A stretch of 64,000 bases of DNA from Corynebacterium minutissimum (GTDB taxonomy: Bacteria > Actinomycetota > Actinomycetes > Mycobacteriales > Mycobacteriaceae), in contig NZ_JSEF01000004.1 of the NCBI RefSeq assembly GCF_000805675.1, positions 62,001 to 126,000 of the forward strand. Direction: 5' to 3'. The notes beneath the pieces are model-generated. The model saw nothing but the letters and a program-made list of their open reading frames with translations. It ran no database searches and was not told the DNA's origin. Made by a program: the position numbers and the translations under genes. This document shows positions 44,823 through 57,971 of this stretch, piece by piece. The number at the start of each line of letters is the position of its first letter. Within the stretch, counting starts at the first letter, position 1.

Positions 44823-45398
44823 CTACGCCAGGGCGCGGGCGAGGAGGTCCTCCACCGCGGCGGCAGTGAGCAGGTCGAAGGCAGGGGGAAGTTCCAGGCG
44901 CAGGCGAGGCGTGATGGGGTGATCACGCACCACCATGAATCCAGCTGACTCCAGGGTTTCCACTGGAAGCAGGCCAATGCGACCGGGTTTGTCGCGCAAC
45001 AAGTCCTCGGCTTGGCGAGCATCGCGGTAGCCGAATGCTTCTAGCGCGGAGGCATCGCGGGAGGTGAGGTGCATTATTGTGGCGTCGAGAAGCACGGCTT
45101 CCAAGCCCTTCGCCGCGCGCTCCGATTTCACAAACAAAGAAGACACCAACACGGCGTCCTCAGAAACCGGGGAGGTGGGCAGCTTAGCCGCACCGGGGGC
45201 AAGCTCCGGTGGGCAAAAGAAGACGGTAGCCTCATCGCCCACGGTAAAACCGCACTCACCGTAGCTCAGCAAGGTAGCGCTCAGCCACGCTTCCTTCTCA
45301 AAGGCGGGATCAGCGACCGTGGTCTTCATTTCCCAGAAAATGGATCGGGCCGCCAAGGGGTTGATGGCAACACCTTCCTTGACGGCCTCAATAAGCAT
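44823..45398 (-). CDS. Acetyltransferase-like conserved protein (Rv3916c type)
   Basis: 191 residues, cytoplasmic. Its position just downstream of parB matches mycobacterial Rv3916c. The conserved pattern includes the segment SSLFVKSERAAKGLEAVLLDA followed by FGYRDA, GNAT-like, with a C-terminal part ending LPPAFDLLTAAAVEDLLARALA. It follows parB by 9 bp, so it is the last gene of the segregation operon. Catalytic activity is unproven. Confidence 0.78.
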   Translation of the reverse strand: MLIEAVKEGVAINPLAARSIFWEMKTTVADPAFEKEAWLSATLLSYGECGFTVGDEATVFFCPPELAPGAAKLPTSPVSEDAVLVSSLFVKSERAAKGLEAVLLDATIMHLTSRDASALEAFGYRDARQAEDLLRDKPGRIGLLPVETLESAGFMVVRDHPITPRLRLELPPAFDLLTAAAVEDLLARALA

Positions 45399-45407
45399 GA
45401 TTGGGAG

Positions 45408-46463
45408 CTAGCTGCTTTCGTTTCCCTCAATGAGAGCCAAGATACGCTCAAAGTCTTCTTGGTCACCAAATTCGACGACCATCTTGCCCTTGCGCTTACC
45501 CATGGTGACGGTGACCTTGGTGTCGAAGCGATCGGCAAGGCGCTCGGCGGAGTCAGTGAAGAACTGCGGCTGCGGGGCGGCCTGCTTCTTCGTAGGCTCG
45601 GCCGGTTTCCCTTCACGTTTGTACAGGGTGACGGCTTCCTCTGTGGCGCGCACTGACAGGCCTTCGGCCACGATGCGGTTCGCAATGAGCTCCATGGCTT
45701 CTGCATCCGGCAGGCCCAGCAGCGCGCGGGCATGACCACCGGACAGGGTTCCAGCAGCGACGCGTTTTTGTACGTTGACCGGAAGCTTGAGCAGGCGGAT
45801 CATGTTGGTGACCTGGGGGCGGGAGCGGCCGATGCGATCAGCAAGCTCGTTCTGGGTCACGTCGAATTCTTCCAACAGCTGCTGGTAGGCGTGGGCCTCT
45901 TCCAGCGGGTTGAGCTGCACACGGTGGATGTTCTCCAGCAGGGCGTCACGCAGGAGGTCATCGTCCTTGGTGTCGCGGACGATAGCCGGGATGGTGGCCA
46001 GACCTGCCTTGGAGGAAGCGCGCCAGCGGCGCTCACCCATGATGAGCTCGAAGCCGCCTTCCTCGGAGGGGCGGACTACGACTGGCTGCAGGAGGCCGAA
46101 TTCCTTGATGGAGTGCACCAGTTCTGCCAGTTCGTCCTCGTCGAAGACGGTACGCGGCTGCTTCGGGTTGGGGAGGATATCACCGATGGAAATCTCGCGG
46201 TAAGTCGCACCAATGACAGAAGGCTTAGCCTGGCGCTTCTTTGAGCCGGAAGACTGCTGGATGGTCGGAGCGCCCTGCACCTTCTTCGTGCCGGCGTCCT
46301 TTGGTGTGCCGGCGGAGGCACCAAGAATGATGTCCGCGGCGGAATCACCCAAGTGTGGTTTGCGGGATGGAGTACCCGGGCCGGACGGAATAAGCGCAGC
46401 CAAGCCCTTACCCAGACCACCCTGACGCTGTTCCGGCTTCTGCTCTGCCTTCTTGTTTGCCAT
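45408..46463 (-). CDS. parB: Chromosome partitioning protein ParB
   Basis: 351 residues. A basic, low-complexity N-terminus precedes the ParB core. GERRWRAS and [17 protein letters not shown] are the CTP-binding boxes, and [23 protein letters not shown] is the parS-recognising HTH. The C-terminal dimerisation region follows residue 280. It loads as a clamp at the parS sites found at 7.9-23.8 kb. It follows parA by 9 bp. Confidence 0.96.
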   Translation of the reverse strand: MANKKAEQKPEQRQGGLGKGLAALIPSGPGTPSRKPHLGDSAADIILGASAGTPKDAGTKKVQGAPTIQQSSGSKKRQAKPSVIGATYREISIGDILPNPKQPRTVFDEDELAELVHSIKEFGLLQPVVVRPSEEGGFELIMGERRWRASSKAGLATIPAIVRDTKDDDLLRDALLENIHRVQLNPLEEAHAYQQLLEEFDVTQNELADRIGRSRPQVTNMIRLLKLPVNVQKRVAAGTLSGGHARALLGLPDAEAMELIANRIVAEGLSVRATEEAVTLYKREGKPAEPTKKQAAPQPQFFTDSAERLADRFDTKVTVTMGKRKGKMVVEFGDQEDFERILALIEGNESS

Positions 46464-46472
46464 CCGTTGCTC

Positions 46473-47321
46473 CTATCCTTCCAGTTCCGCGAAAATCTCC
46501 GGGCTCACGCCAATAGCACCTGTGGTGGGGTGCGGCGTGTAATCACCGCGCTTGTCCAGCTCGCGTGCAGCGGCGGCATACGCGCGGGCGCCTGTCGACG
46601 ACGGGTCATAAGCGATAACTGTCTTACCATAGCCCGGCGCCTCTGAAACGCGCACGGAACGGGGGATAACGTTGCCCAGAACCACGGCACCGAACTGTTC
46701 GCGGACCTCATCCGCCACCTGCTGGGCCAACTTAGTGCGGGCATCAAACATGGTGAGCAGGACGCCAGAAATGTGGAGATCCTCGTTGAGATGCTCCCGA
46801 ATCATGGAGATATTGCCCAATAGCTGGCCCACGCCCTCTAGGGCGTAGTACTCGCACTGGATGGGGATAATGACCTCTTCAGCACACGACATCGCGTTAA
46901 TGGTGAGCAGGCCCAAAGAAGGCGGGCAGTCAATGAAGACGTACTCGAAGCCATGCTCCTCCAGGAAGCCGTTGTGGAGGGCATCGTAGAGGCGGAATTC
47001 GCGGCGCACGAGGGACACCATTTCGATCTCCGCGCCAGCCAGATCAATGGTGGCAGGGATGCAGTACAGATTCTCATTGTCGGGGGAGTGCTGCATGGCG
47101 TCATCCGCCGTGCAGTCTCCCAAGAGGACCTCGTAGCTGGACTCGGTACCGGAGGTGTGTTCTGCACCCACGGCGGTAGAGGCGTTGCCCTGCGGGTCCA
47201 GGTCAATCACCAGGACCTTCTTGCCGGCCTCAGCGAGCGCGGCGGCAAGGTTCACGGCGGAGGTGGTTTTACCCACGCCACCTTTCTGGTTCGCAATGGT
47301 GATAAGACGAGGATGAGTCAT
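46473..47321 (-). CDS. parA: Chromosome partitioning ATPase ParA
   Basis: 282 residues. The deviant Walker A KGGVGKTTSAVNLAAALA with its signature lysine lies at 13-30, and Walker B is YVFIDCPPSLG. It binds DNA nonspecifically and moves the ParB-parS complex; in corynebacteria it also links to polar DivIVA. The start lies 10 bp after rsmG on the same strand. Confidence 0.96.
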   Translation of the reverse strand: MTHPRLITIANQKGGVGKTTSAVNLAAALAEAGKKVLVIDLDPQGNASTAVGAEHTSGTESSYEVLLGDCTADDAMQHSPDNENLYCIPATIDLAGAEIEMVSLVRREFRLYDALHNGFLEEHGFEYVFIDCPPSLGLLTINAMSCAEEVIIPIQCEYYALEGVGQLLGNISMIREHLNEDLHISGVLLTMFDARTKLAQQVADEVREQFGAVVLGNVIPRSVRVSEAPGYGKTVIAYDPSSTGARAYAAAARELDKRGDYTPHPTTGAIGVSPEIFAELEG

Positions 47322-47331
47322 GCCGTCTACT

Positions 47332-47961
47332 TTAGTTCACGCGAGGGACACGGATAATCGTGGTGCCGTGAATGGTCATGACCTCGGCTTTTCCGCCACC
47401 GGCACGCTTAATATCCGCGGCGTCACGCTCCAGTTCCTCGTGCACCGAGGAGCCCTTGAGAGCAATCATTTCGCCGCCCTTGCGCACCAGCGGCAGGGAC
47501 CACTTGGCCAGCTTGCCCAATGGAGCTACGGCCCGGGAGGTCACGATGTCGGCACCCTTGACGGCCTTCTTTACAGGGCCTTCTTCAGCACGGCCTCGGA
47601 TGACGGTGACGTTGTCGAGGCCCAGAAGGTCGACGACCTCGTTGAGGTAGGTCGAGCGCTTCAACAGCGGTTCGATGAGGGTGATGGTCAGATCCGGACG
47701 CGCGATAGCGAGGGGGATGCCGGGCAGGCCGGCGCCACTGCCGACGTCGATAAGCGTGGCGCCTTGCGGCATGACTTCGGCGACCACAGCACAGTTGATG
47801 AGATGGCGCTCCCACAAGCGCGGGACCTCACGGGGGCCAATAAAACCACGAGTGGACCCGTCCGTGGCCAGCGAATCGTGGTACTTCTGCGCGAGCGGCA
47901 GACGCGATCCGAAGACCTCCGACGGGTCCAGTGGCACAGTTGCAGGCTGATGTTCAGGCAC
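47332..47961 (-). CDS. rsmG: 16S rRNA (guanine527-N7) methyltransferase
   Basis: 209 residues. The SAM-binding motif is [17 protein letters not shown], followed by [16 protein letters not shown] and [13 protein letters not shown] segments (here [15 protein letters not shown]). It methylates G527 of 16S rRNA; loss gives low-level streptomycin resistance in many bacteria. It starts 31 bp after yidC, and no jag gene lies between. Confidence 0.95.
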   Translation of the reverse strand: MPEHQPATVPLDPSEVFGSRLPLAQKYHDSLATDGSTRGFIGPREVPRLWERHLINCAVVAEVMPQGATLIDVGSGAGLPGIPLAIARPDLTITLIEPLLKRSTYLNEVVDLLGLDNVTVIRGRAEEGPVKKAVKGADIVTSRAVAPLGKLAKWSLPLVRKGGEMIALKGSSVHEELERDAADIKRAGGGKAEVMTIHGTTIIRVPRVN

Positions 47962-47992
47962 TGTGATAACTCCTGGGTCGTGTTTGAGTTGT

Positions 47993-48979
47993 TTAGTTGT
48001 TGTTGCGGCGTTGCTTCTTGGAGCGGTTATCCTTCTTGCGCGCGCCCGGCTTCGGGGCGGAGGTGCGCTTGAGCTCGGCCTTGGCGGCCGCCTCCTCTTC
48101 CTCCTCGCGGTCCATCTTGGCGTAGACGATGCGCGTCTGGAAGAAGGTCCACACGGTGTTGGCCAACATGTAGAACAGCAGGCCGATGGGCCAGATGAAG
48201 CCGGAGAAGACCAGCATGGCCGGCATGAACCACAGCATCATCTTGTTCATAACGGCCATCTGCTGCTGCATCATTTCCGCGTTCTGACCCTGCGGTGCCG
48301 AGGTCTTGCCGGCGGCGCGGCGGGCCTCCTGGCGGTTCAGCGACATGCGGGCGTTGAAGTGCGTCAGCACGGCAATGATGGCGATGAGCGGCACGATAAT
48401 CATCGCGGCCTGCTGCACCGTGGTTTGCTTGACAATCTCCAGGCCGGAGTTGAGGCGCAGGTTAGCCACGAGCGGCACGCCGAAGATCTTGGCGTCCACG
48501 AACTGCTGGACCAGCTCCGGCTTGAAGATGTAGTTGGCGATGGAGCCGTTCATCTCCTCCGACATCGCCTCACCTGCCGGGTGGCCAAAGCCGCCCGCGA
48601 CAGCCACGGTGCGGTCGAAGGAGCGCAGCACGTGGAACAGGCCGATGAACATCGGAATCTGGGCGAACATAGGCAGGCAGCCCGCCACCGGACGCACGCC
48701 AGACTCCTTGTAGATCCGCTGCATTTCCTGCGCGGCCTTGGTCTGGTCATTGGCGTACTTGGCGCGGATCTCCTGCACCTGCGGCTGGATCTCTTGCATC
48801 TTGCGGGAGGAGCGAAGCTGGGTGATGGTCGGCTTGACCATGAGCGCTTTCAGCGTCCACGTCAGGAGGACGATGGCGATGATCCACGTTCCGCCCCAAC
48901 CGGAGTCGAGGACGAAGCTCAGAAGCCAATGCCAGAACCACAGAACGGCTGAGATTGGCCAATAGATGAAATTAAGCAC
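47993..48979 (-). CDS. yidC: Membrane protein insertase YidC
   Basis: 328 residues from a GTG. About five to six hydrophobic segments; [15 protein letters not shown] and the following [20 protein letters not shown] are typical of YidC/Oxa1, with the hydrophilic-groove helix after them. The C-terminal tail is highly basic ([16 protein letters not shown]), as in Gram-positive forms that bind ribosomes. It lacks the large periplasmic domain of proteobacteria. Confidence 0.94.
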   Translation of the reverse strand: MLNFIYWPISAVLWFWHWLLSFVLDSGWGGTWIIAIVLLTWTLKALMVKPTITQLRSSRKMQEIQPQVQEIRAKYANDQTKAAQEMQRIYKESGVRPVAGCLPMFAQIPMFIGLFHVLRSFDRTVAVAGGFGHPAGEAMSEEMNGSIANYIFKPELVQQFVDAKIFGVPLVANLRLNSGLEIVKQTTVQQAAMIIVPLIAIIAVLTHFNARMSLNRQEARRAAGKTSAPQGQNAEMMQQQMAVMNKMMLWFMPAMLVFSGFIWPIGLLFYMLANTVWTFFQTRIVYAKMDREEEEEAAAKAELKRTSAPKPGARKKDNRSKKQRRNNN

Positions 48980-48988
48980 GAGTGTTGT

Positions 48989-49267
48989 TTACCTTCGCTG
49001 TTGTTTGGTCGGTACCGGATCAAACCCGCCCGGATGCCAGGGCCCACACTTGCAGAGCCTGGCGACGGCCATGCCTACTCCCTTGAGCGCTCCGTGCACG
49101 GAGATGGCTTCAAGGGCATAGGCACTGCATGTCGGTTCAAAACGACAGGTCGAAACCATCTTAAGGGGTGAGACATGCTTTTGGTAGAAGCGCACCCCGT
49201 GAACTAGGACTCGCCCGAAACCGCGGGCTGGGGGAATCTCTTCTCCCTGGGAGTTCAGATATCCCAT
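48989..49267 (-). CDS. yidD: Membrane protein insertion efficiency factor YidD
   Basis: 92 residues. [21 protein letters not shown] and [16 protein letters not shown] are diagnostic, with the paired cysteines. It overlaps the rnpA end by 13 bp if the ATG at 49267 is used; an internal GTG could also serve as start. It supports YidC function in the operon rpmH-rnpA-yidD-yidC. Confidence 0.92.
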   Translation of the reverse strand: MGYLNSQGEEIPPARGFGRVLVHGVRFYQKHVSPLKMVSTCRFEPTCSAYALEAISVHGALKGVGMAVARLCKCGPWHPGGFDPVPTKQQRR

Positions 49268-49623
49268 TTTGCTAGGGCTTTGCGGATATCGCGGGCGAGG
49301 CGCTCACTGGTTGCCTCGGCGCTGGCGGGCAGGGCTCGAATGACAATGTCAACATTCGGCGGAAGAGGAGTGCCATGCGCACCGTCCTTCATCACCGCCA
49401 TGCACACATGGCGAAGCCGCCGGGAGGTGCGGTGGCGAACCACGGCATTCCCGACGGCCTTCGATACGATGAGGCCAAATCGCGGGCCAGTAGCCGCGAT
49501 GGCGTCCTCACCGGTGTTGATGTGCATATGCACGACAACGGTGCGCGTGCCCGCCCGGCGTCCGCCCTTCATGGTCCGCCGAAATTGTCTCGGGGACGTG
49601 AGCTTGTGCTGGGCTGGAAGCAT
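49255..49623 (-). CDS. rnpA: Ribonuclease P protein component
   Basis: 122 residues, basic. The fold pattern includes [24 protein letters not shown] with the RNR-like signature ([10 protein letters not shown]) that contacts the P RNA. It starts 3 bp after the rpmH stop. It is the protein subunit for tRNA 5' maturation. Confidence 0.94.
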   Translation of the reverse strand: MLPAQHKLTSPRQFRRTMKGGRRAGTRTVVVHMHINTGEDAIAATGPRFGLIVSKAVGNAVVRHRTSRRLRHVCMAVMKDGAHGTPLPPNVDIVIRALPASAEATSERLARDIRKALAKWDI

Positions 49624-49626
49624 GAA

Positions 49627-49770
49627 TTAAGCGGTGAGCTTAGCGCGACCCTTCTTGCGACGAGCTGCGACGATGGCGCGGCCAGCGCGGGTGCTCATGC
49701 GGGTGCGGAAGCCGTGCTTACGGGCACGACGACGGTTGTTCGGCTGGAAGGTACGCTTACCCTTTGCCAC
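49627..49770 (-). CDS. rpmH: Ribosomal protein L34
   Basis: 47 residues from a GTG with AAGGAG seven bases upstream. [20 protein letters not shown] and [10 protein letters not shown] are the L34 sequence. The longer open frame upstream of the GTG has no ribosome site and is ignored. It is the first gene of the minus-strand operon leading away from oriC. Confidence 0.97.
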   Translation of the reverse strand: MAKGKRTFQPNNRRRARKHGFRTRMSTRAGRAIVAARRKKGRAKLTA

Positions 49771-50550
49771 GATTAACTCCTTGAAGTTGTACGCAGATAG
49801 CTCAAACTCGCCGCACGGCGCGGCTGGGCCTGAGCATCCACTGATGAATGGTGTTCGCGGGGATGAGGCTTCGCCCGGATAGCGCCATGCGGCGGGGCGA
49901 GGCAGTCCCACATGCAACATGTGCGTTATGCACTGCTGCGATAGACCATCACAGGTTACGTGACAGATGGGGCGTAGAACAAATCGACACACTGGGTGTA
50001 CCCGAAATGACATCGATGTTTTTATGCCCAGCTAGAGCCCCACTTTTGGCCCTCATGCTGCGGGTCAACCCCCGACACATGGCACCCTCACAGGGTTCGA
50101 ATCAACCAGACCTACTGCATGCATAAAAAGTGCGTTAGACAGCTTTGAAACAACGCGGTAGAACTAAGGAATCAAATTCCACAGCTACCCACAAGGTGTG
50201 GATAACTCTCAACTGAACCTTGAGACTTTTGCCGTATATGCAGGTCAAAGCCATTAAGGTACCGATGGGAAGTTATCCACAGCCATGCGCTAGGCTGTGG
50301 ATAAACCACCAATTCACACCTGTGGATAACTTTGTGGAAACCGAGGTGACGCACTAAAACATCGTGTGGAATCTTCGGTGGAAACCCGTGGAATTTCTTT
50401 TACTCTCTCAACAGTCCATCCGTCCGTCCCCCGATAATTACAAGAATCACTGCGCTACCCGCACAGTGATCAAGTACGTGGGTCGAGTACCTGCACCGTG
50501 GCCTCTCACCACTGGCAGTGTGAACTCGAACTACATAGAAGGTAGGCGTC
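49771..50550. other. rpmH-dnaA intergenic region with four DnaA boxes
   Basis: No gene is present. Consensus boxes TTATCCACA/TGTGGATAA lie at 50197-50205, 50273-50281, 50296-50304 and 50321-50329, with a weaker TTTGTGGAAA at 50331. The middle two form a palindrome, TTATCCACAGCC at 50273-50284 and its complement at 50293-50304. This is half of the origin and also the dnaA promoter region, so it probably autoregulates dnaA. Confidence 0.85.
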
Positions 50551-52155
50551 TTGTCTGATCCGCAAGCGGCCCTCAGGGCCAGCTGGAAAGCAGTGGTCAC
50601 TGATCTGCTAGCACAGTCTGAGCAACCGAATTCAAGCGTGCCGAACTTTACCCACAGCCAGCGGCTCAACTTGCAGCTCGTCGAACCCATCATGATCGGC
50701 GACGGATACGCCCTCATCGCCGCCCCACACGAAAACGCCAAGAATGTCATTGAGGCCGAGCTAGGGGAGCACATCTCACGTACCTTGTCCCAGCACATGG
50801 GCCGCCCGTGTTCTCTGGCCGTGACAATTACCGCTCAGCAGGCAGCGCCCGAGCAACCAGCAGCGTCTGCCCCTGCTGAAGTTGAACCAGACCCCACGCC
50901 CCAGCGCCCCATCCAAACTGAGGCACCCCAGTACGGCATGGACCACCAGTCTCAGCCGGTCCAGCCGCAACAGCAGGCCACGAGGTGGGATTCCACCTAC
51001 TCACCGGCCAGCCTGGACGAGCTAGCTCAGCACTACAGCGAACAGCAGACCACTGCACCAACCAGCTACCCAGAGGCAGCCGGCGCGCGAATCCCCCGTG
51101 AGGAACCCGCGCACAATCCGAATCACGAGAAGTCCCTCAACCCGAAGCACACGTTTGAAAACTTCGTCATCGGTTCCTCCAACCGTTTTGCCAACGGCGC
51201 GGCCGTAGCCGTAGCGGAGAACCCCGCCCGCGCATATAACCCACTATTTATTTGGGGCGGTTCCGGTCTGGGTAAGACACACCTGCTCCACGCCGCCGGC
51301 AACTATGCCCAGGTACTGCACCCAGGGTTGCGCGTGAAGTATGTGTCCTCGGAAGAGTTCACCAATGACTACATCAATTCGCTGCGTGATGACCGCCAAG
51401 AATCCTTCAAGCGCCGCTACCGCAACTTGGACATCCTCATGGTGGATGACATTCAGTTCCTTGAGGGCAAGGAATCCACGCAGGAGGAGTTCTTCCACAC
51501 CTTTAACGCGCTTCACCAGGCGAACAAGCAGATCATTTTGTCCTCTGACCGTCCGCCGAAACAGCTGACGACCCTGGAAGACCGCCTACGTACCCGCTTT
51601 GAAGGCGGTCTCATCACGGATATCCAGCCGCCAGACTTGGAAACGCGCATTGCCATTCTCATGAAGAAGGCCGCTGCGGACGGCACCGACGTCGACCGCT
51701 CAGTCCTGGAGCTCATTGCCTCGCGTTTTGAATCTTCTATCCGTGAGTTGGAAGGCGCACTTATCCGCGTGTCTGCCTACTCCTCCCTGGTCAACGAACC
51801 GATCAGCATGGAAATGGCGGAGATTGCACTGCACGATCTGGCACCGGACTCGGCCGACCGCCAAATTACCGCGGCCGCCATCATGGAGGTCACCGCGGAG
51901 TACTTCAACATTGACGTTGAGACCCTGCGCGGTTCTGGCAAGAAGCGCGCTGTGGCCCACGCCCGTCAGCTGGCAATGTATCTGTGCCGCGAGCTCACAG
52001 AGCTTTCCTTGCCCAAGATTGGTGATCAATTCGGCGGCAAGGACCACACCACCGTCATCTATGCGGACCGGAAGATCCGCAAAGAGATGACGGAGAACAG
52101 AAACACGTACGACGAAATCCAGGCGCTAACCCAACGCGTGAAGAATCACCGCTAA
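50551..52155 (+). CDS. dnaA: Chromosomal replication initiator DnaA
   Basis: 534 residues from a TTG start behind GAAGGTAGG. Domain I spans about 1-90; domain II, about 95-190, is a long Gln/Pro-rich linker typical of actinobacteria. Domain III has Walker [11 protein letters not shown] and Walker [10 protein letters not shown]. Domain IV ends with the DnaA-box HTH ([19 protein letters not shown]). It opens the origin for replication. Confidence 0.97.
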   Translation: MSDPQAALRASWKAVVTDLLAQSEQPNSSVPNFTHSQRLNLQLVEPIMIGDGYALIAAPHENAKNVIEAELGEHISRTLSQHMGRPCSLAVTITAQQAAPEQPAASAPAEVEPDPTPQRPIQTEAPQYGMDHQSQPVQPQQQATRWDSTYSPASLDELAQHYSEQQTTAPTSYPEAAGARIPREEPAHNPNHEKSLNPKHTFENFVIGSSNRFANGAAVAVAENPARAYNPLFIWGGSGLGKTHLLHAAGNYAQVLHPGLRVKYVSSEEFTNDYINSLRDDRQESFKRRYRNLDILMVDDIQFLEGKESTQEEFFHTFNALHQANKQIILSSDRPPKQLTTLEDRLRTRFEGGLITDIQPPDLETRIAILMKKAAADGTDVDRSVLELIASRFESSIRELEGALIRVSAYSSLVNEPISMEMAEIALHDLAPDSADRQITAAAIMEVTAEYFNIDVETLRGSGKKRAVAHARQLAMYLCRELTELSLPKIGDQFGGKDHTTVIYADRKIRKEMTENRNTYDEIQALTQRVKNHR

Positions 52156-52173
52156 CGACGCGCGCTTTCCGAC

Positions 52174-52218
52174 GCCCCTCCCACCTCACCACTCCAGGGT
52201 GACGGCCTTGGGAGGGGC
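52174..52218 (+). terminator. Terminator of dnaA
   Basis: A perfect 10-bp stem GCCCCTCCCA / TGGGAGGGGC starts 18 bp after the dnaA stop and is followed by AATTTT. Confidence 0.87.
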
Positions 52219-52726
52219 AATTTTCGTTATCCACAGCGTTATCCACACCTGTGTAATTTCACTGTTGTAATTTGTAGATCCTCGTCACATCTTCGGATTC
52301 CACAGCAGATCAGAACCAGTTTCTCTCTTGTGAGCAACCCTGTGATCAGCAGCGATAGATCTGGGGATGGATTGTGGATAACTCTGACCCCGACGGAGTT
52401 ACTCACATTTTGTGTCATTTGATCACAGGGATCCCACATCCTGGCCCACAGATCGATTCGCCGGAGCAAGCTTGGCTTTTGTAGGGTTCTCCACAGATCC
52501 CACAACGCTTATTACTACTCCTATTTTGTTTTCTCCCTAACTAAGAAGAAAAAGGATGTGTGTGATTCGTCGATGCCCGCCTGGCCACCGGTCTCCAACG
52601 AGGAGCAGAGATGGTGAATGACAAAACTCCTGTGGTGTCTCGCTGATCCTGTAAGTTGGAGTGAGCTTCCAAGAATTTGTCCATCAGGAATTTATCCATC
52701 CGCAACTAGAGGAGCGTCTCACCACC
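52219..52726. other. dnaA-dnaN intergenic origin region (oriC core candidate)
   Basis: About 500 bp without a gene. DnaA boxes lie at 52227-52235, 52239-52247 and 52374-52382, with weaker CTCCACAGA and CCCACAGA sites near 52445-52497. The stretch 52500-52560 is the most AT-rich part and a likely unwinding element. In mycobacteria and streptomycetes oriC lies in this same dnaA-dnaN gap. The dnaN promoter must also be here. Confidence 0.8.
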
Positions 52727-53908
52727 ATGGACCAGTCCGTGTCATTTCGCGTTGCCAAAGATGACCTCGCCAACGCCGTCGCATGGGTCGCGCGCAGTCT
52801 GCCGTCAAAGGTCACGCAGCCGGTACTGCGCGCCATGCTGATCACCGCGGATGACAATGGTTTGGAATTCACCGGCTTTGACTACGAGGTCTCCACGCGC
52901 GTGCGCATTGCCGGCATGGTGGATGAGCCGGGCCGCATCGCTGTAGCCGGCAAGCTGCTTTCTGACATCGTTGCGTCCTTGCCCAACAAGGAAGTGGAGA
53001 TGACGCAGGAAGATTCCAAGGTTTTGCTCACCTGTGGTTCCTCGCGCTTCGAGCTGCCGCTCATCCCCCTTGATGATTACCCGCAGCTGCCGGTCCTCCC
53101 GGAGGTCACCGGCACCATTAACCCGCAGCTTTTCGTTGAAGCCATCAGCCAGGTCGTGGCCGCGGCGGGTAAGGATGACACGCTTCCCATGCTCACCGGC
53201 GTGCATATTGCGATTAATGGCTCCCACGTAGAGATGACCGCTACCGACCGATTCCGCCTAGCCATGCGCACCTTCGAGTGGGAGCCGGTCGCAGACAATG
53301 TTGAGGCCAAGCTCCTCGTTCCAGCCAAGACTCTCCAGGACACCGGCCGTTCCTTGGATACTCACCTCAACATCCCGGTGGAGATCGCTGTGGGTACCGG
53401 TGAGAACATTGCAGCTGAGGGCCTATTTGGTTTGCATGCAGATAACCGTGAGACCACCACCCGCATGCTGGATGCAGACTTCCCCAACGTGGCACCGCTG
53501 CTGCCGAAGAGTCACACGGCTATGGCCAGCATCGAGGTAGCTCCGCTGCAGGAAGCAATTCGCCGTGTCTCCCTACTGACGGACCGCAATGCCCAAATCC
53601 GCATGGAATTCAGCGAAGGCGAGGTCACCCTTGCCGCCGGTGCTGATTCTGGCCGCGCGACGGAGACACTTCCCTGTGCTTTCAACGGCCGCGATAGCTT
53701 CGTAATCGCCTTCAACCCGTCCTACCTCAAGGACGGCCTAGGCGTCGTCCACACGGATCGCGTTGTCTTCGGCTTTACCGAACCTTCCCGCCCAGCCATC
53801 ATGATTCCGGAGCCAGAGGAGCTGCCGGAGGCCAATGAAGACGGCACGTTCCCTACCCCGGAGACGGACTTCACCTACCTGCTGATGCCGGTACGCCTGC
53901 CAGGCTAG
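52727..53908 (+). CDS. dnaN: DNA polymerase III beta sliding clamp
   Basis: 394 residues from the ATG at 52727, which gives the expected N-terminus [18 protein letters not shown]; an earlier in-frame start would add 22 residues. Three clamp domains are recognisable, and the C-terminus ends [10 protein letters not shown], the usual clamp ending (PMRL-type). GAGGAG lies in the leader. recF follows after 5 bp. Confidence 0.97.
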   Translation: MDQSVSFRVAKDDLANAVAWVARSLPSKVTQPVLRAMLITADDNGLEFTGFDYEVSTRVRIAGMVDEPGRIAVAGKLLSDIVASLPNKEVEMTQEDSKVLLTCGSSRFELPLIPLDDYPQLPVLPEVTGTINPQLFVEAISQVVAAAGKDDTLPMLTGVHIAINGSHVEMTATDRFRLAMRTFEWEPVADNVEAKLLVPAKTLQDTGRSLDTHLNIPVEIAVGTGENIAAEGLFGLHADNRETTTRMLDADFPNVAPLLPKSHTAMASIEVAPLQEAIRRVSLLTDRNAQIRMEFSEGEVTLAAGADSGRATETLPCAFNGRDSFVIAFNPSYLKDGLGVVHTDRVVFGFTEPSRPAIMIPEPEELPEANEDGTFPTPETDFTYLLMPVRLPG

Positions 53909-53913
53909 GCCGT

Positions 53914-55113
53914 ATGTACATCCGCGATCTCGATGTCAGGGACTTCCGCTCCTGGCCCGAGCTCACCCTCGGGCTAAAACCGGGGATTACCCTTTTCGTT
54001 GGCCGCAATGGCTTCGGCAAAACCAATATCGTCGAGGCCATCGGCTATACCGCGCACTTGTCCTCGCACCGCGTATCCCACGATGCCCCGCTCGTGCGCC
54101 AAGGCGCGAACAACGCCCGCATCTCCGCCACCGCTGTTAACCAGGGCCGCGAGCTCACCGCGCACCTGCTCATCAAACCGCATGCGGCGAACCAGGCGCA
54201 GATTAACCGCACACGTCTAAAATCCCCACGCGAATTGCTCGGCGTGGTGAAAACCGTCTTGTTCTCCCCGGAGGATCTCTCGCTTGTACGTGGCGAACCT
54301 GCAGCACGCCGCCAGTACCTCGATGACATCATTGCCTCGCGCACCCCACGCTTGGCCGGGGTCAAGGCAGATTATGACAAGGTTTTAAAGCAACGCAATG
54401 CGTTGCTGAAGTCGGCATCAGCGAGCCTGCGCCGCGGCTACAACGACAGCGACGGCGCCTCGGCGCTGGCCACCCTCGACGTGTGGGATACACAGTTAGC
54501 CTCGCTCGGCGCGCAGGTGATTCAGGCACGCTTGGCGCTTGTCGACGATCTCCAGGACCTCATCCCTGCCGCCTACTCTGGTCTGGCCCCGGAATCGCGC
54601 CCCGCCAGCATCGAGTACAAGTCCACGGTGGATATCTCCGACCGTGAGGTTATTGAGGCCATGATACTCACTGAGCTAGCAACTAAGCGCCAGCGCGAAA
54701 TCGAGCGCGGCATTTCGCTCGTGGGCCCTCATCGCGATGACCTCGTTCTGAACTTGGGCAGCAGCCCCGCGAAAGGTTTCGCCAGCCATGGTGAAACCTG
54801 GTCTTATGCCATTTCCCTGCGACTCGCAGAATTCAATCTGCTGCGACAAGACGGCACCGATCCGATCCTCATCCTCGATGATGTCTTTGCAGAGCTTGAT
54901 GCCAAGCGTCGTGAGAAGCTCGTGCATCTTGCTGCCGAAGCCGAACAGGTACTCATCACCGCCGCTGTAGACGAGGATTTGCCTGGCAACTTGCAGCCCA
55001 TCGAGAGATTCACCGTCACCGTGCGTGACACGGACGAGGGCAGGATTTCTGAAATTGCACCTTATGCCGCTGCTGCTGACGTCGATGGTGAGGATGGTGA
55101 TCAGCATGACTGA
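53914..55113 (+). CDS. recF: DNA repair and recombination protein RecF
   Basis: 399 residues. Walker [12 protein letters not shown] at about 29-39, the SMC-like signature region ([12 protein letters not shown]) and Walker [14 protein letters not shown] are intact. It loads RecA at gaps. It overlaps the following DUF721 gene by 8 bp. Confidence 0.96.
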   Translation: MYIRDLDVRDFRSWPELTLGLKPGITLFVGRNGFGKTNIVEAIGYTAHLSSHRVSHDAPLVRQGANNARISATAVNQGRELTAHLLIKPHAANQAQINRTRLKSPRELLGVVKTVLFSPEDLSLVRGEPAARRQYLDDIIASRTPRLAGVKADYDKVLKQRNALLKSASASLRRGYNDSDGASALATLDVWDTQLASLGAQVIQARLALVDDLQDLIPAAYSGLAPESRPASIEYKSTVDISDREVIEAMILTELATKRQREIERGISLVGPHRDDLVLNLGSSPAKGFASHGETWSYAISLRLAEFNLLRQDGTDPILILDDVFAELDAKRREKLVHLAAEAEQVLITAAVDEDLPGNLQPIERFTVTVRDTDEGRISEIAPYAAAADVDGEDGDQHD

Positions 55114-55657
55114 GCAGGACTGTGATCCAGTTGATCCAGTAAAGGCCCTGTTTGAACGCACTCGAAGTAATTCCAAGAATGCACCGAAGCTGAATAAACC
55201 CGCGCCCAAGATGAATCTGGCCTCCACACCTGCAGAGCACCAGCCCAAGCCATATCGTCGCGGACGTCCCAGTGGGCCTGATGGCCGTCGCCGGCGACGC
55301 AGCCTGGAGATTCCGAGCCTGGGCGCACAAATCCAGCGTGAAATTGGCAAACGCGGCTGGGAACATGAACTGGCCCACGGCTGGGTCATGGGTAATTGGG
55401 AAAACCTTGTGGGCGAGCGCATTGCTGCCCACACACAACCGCTTACCATCAAAGAACAAGTCGTCTACGTAGCCTGTGATTCTTCGAGTTGGGCCACGGA
55501 GCTGCGCTACCTCCAGCGGCCCATCTTGCAGAAGATTGCCGATCGCCTCGGTCCTGATGTTGTGGTGAAGCTGCACATCCAAGGCCCCAAGCAACATCGC
55601 AACTATGAGGGGCGCCAATGGGTCAAGCCGCAAGGCTCACAAGACACATACGGCTGA
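55106..55657 (+). CDS. DUF721 family protein, DciA-like helicase loader
   Basis: 183 residues from the ATG at 55106; the frame is open further upstream inside recF, but this ATG gives the usual start. A polar linker (about 15-60) ends in the basic segment GRRRRR. The DUF721 domain follows (about 65-150: [37 protein letters not shown] pattern). DciA proteins load the replicative helicase in bacteria without DnaC; Rv0004 occupies the same locus. Function is inferred from family. Confidence 0.88.
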   Translation: MTEQDCDPVDPVKALFERTRSNSKNAPKLNKPAPKMNLASTPAEHQPKPYRRGRPSGPDGRRRRRSLEIPSLGAQIQREIGKRGWEHELAHGWVMGNWENLVGERIAAHTQPLTIKEQVVYVACDSSSWATELRYLQRPILQKIADRLGPDVVVKLHIQGPKQHRNYEGRQWVKPQGSQDTYG

Positions 55658-55743
55658 TCCGGCTATCTGGAACGATCGCGAAATTCACGCAAATTTGGGC
55701 TTCTCACTGGCGTGCAGTGTCCCTGCGTGGGGGGGACACAGTG

Positions 55744-55749
55744 TAGAAT
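55744..55749 (+). promoter_or_regulatory. Candidate -10 element of gyrB
   Basis: TAGAAT lies 48 bp before the gyrB GTG, and just upstream GTGTCC and GGACAC can pair around 55717-55738. No good -35 hexamer is seen, which is common in corynebacterial promoters. Confidence 0.45.
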
Positions 55750-55775
55750 GGCTAAAGTCTTAGATTTAGCTCTAG

Positions 55776-57868
<2,093 letters not shown>

Positions 57869-57905
57869 GCAGGAAAGAGCTGCACCTACCTTCCGGCAGT
57901 ATAGG

Positions 57906-57942
57906 AAAAGACCAGCCTTCACAACGAGGAGCTGGTCTTTTT
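57906..57942. terminator. Bidirectional terminator between gyrB and the DUF6918-like gene
   Basis: AAAAGACCAGC and GCTGGTCTTTT form an 11-bp stem with A and T runs on opposite sides, so it can work on both strands. Confidence 0.88.
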
Positions 57943-57971
57943 GTGTGTCTATGAATCCGAGGTGACGCTTC

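Noticed and set aside
47962..47992. A jag (R3H/KH protein) gene between yidC and rsmG
   Set aside because: Mycobacteria have one here, but the gap is only 31 bp; none is encoded. I recall the same gap in C. glutamicum, so it is not reported as a loss specific to this strain.
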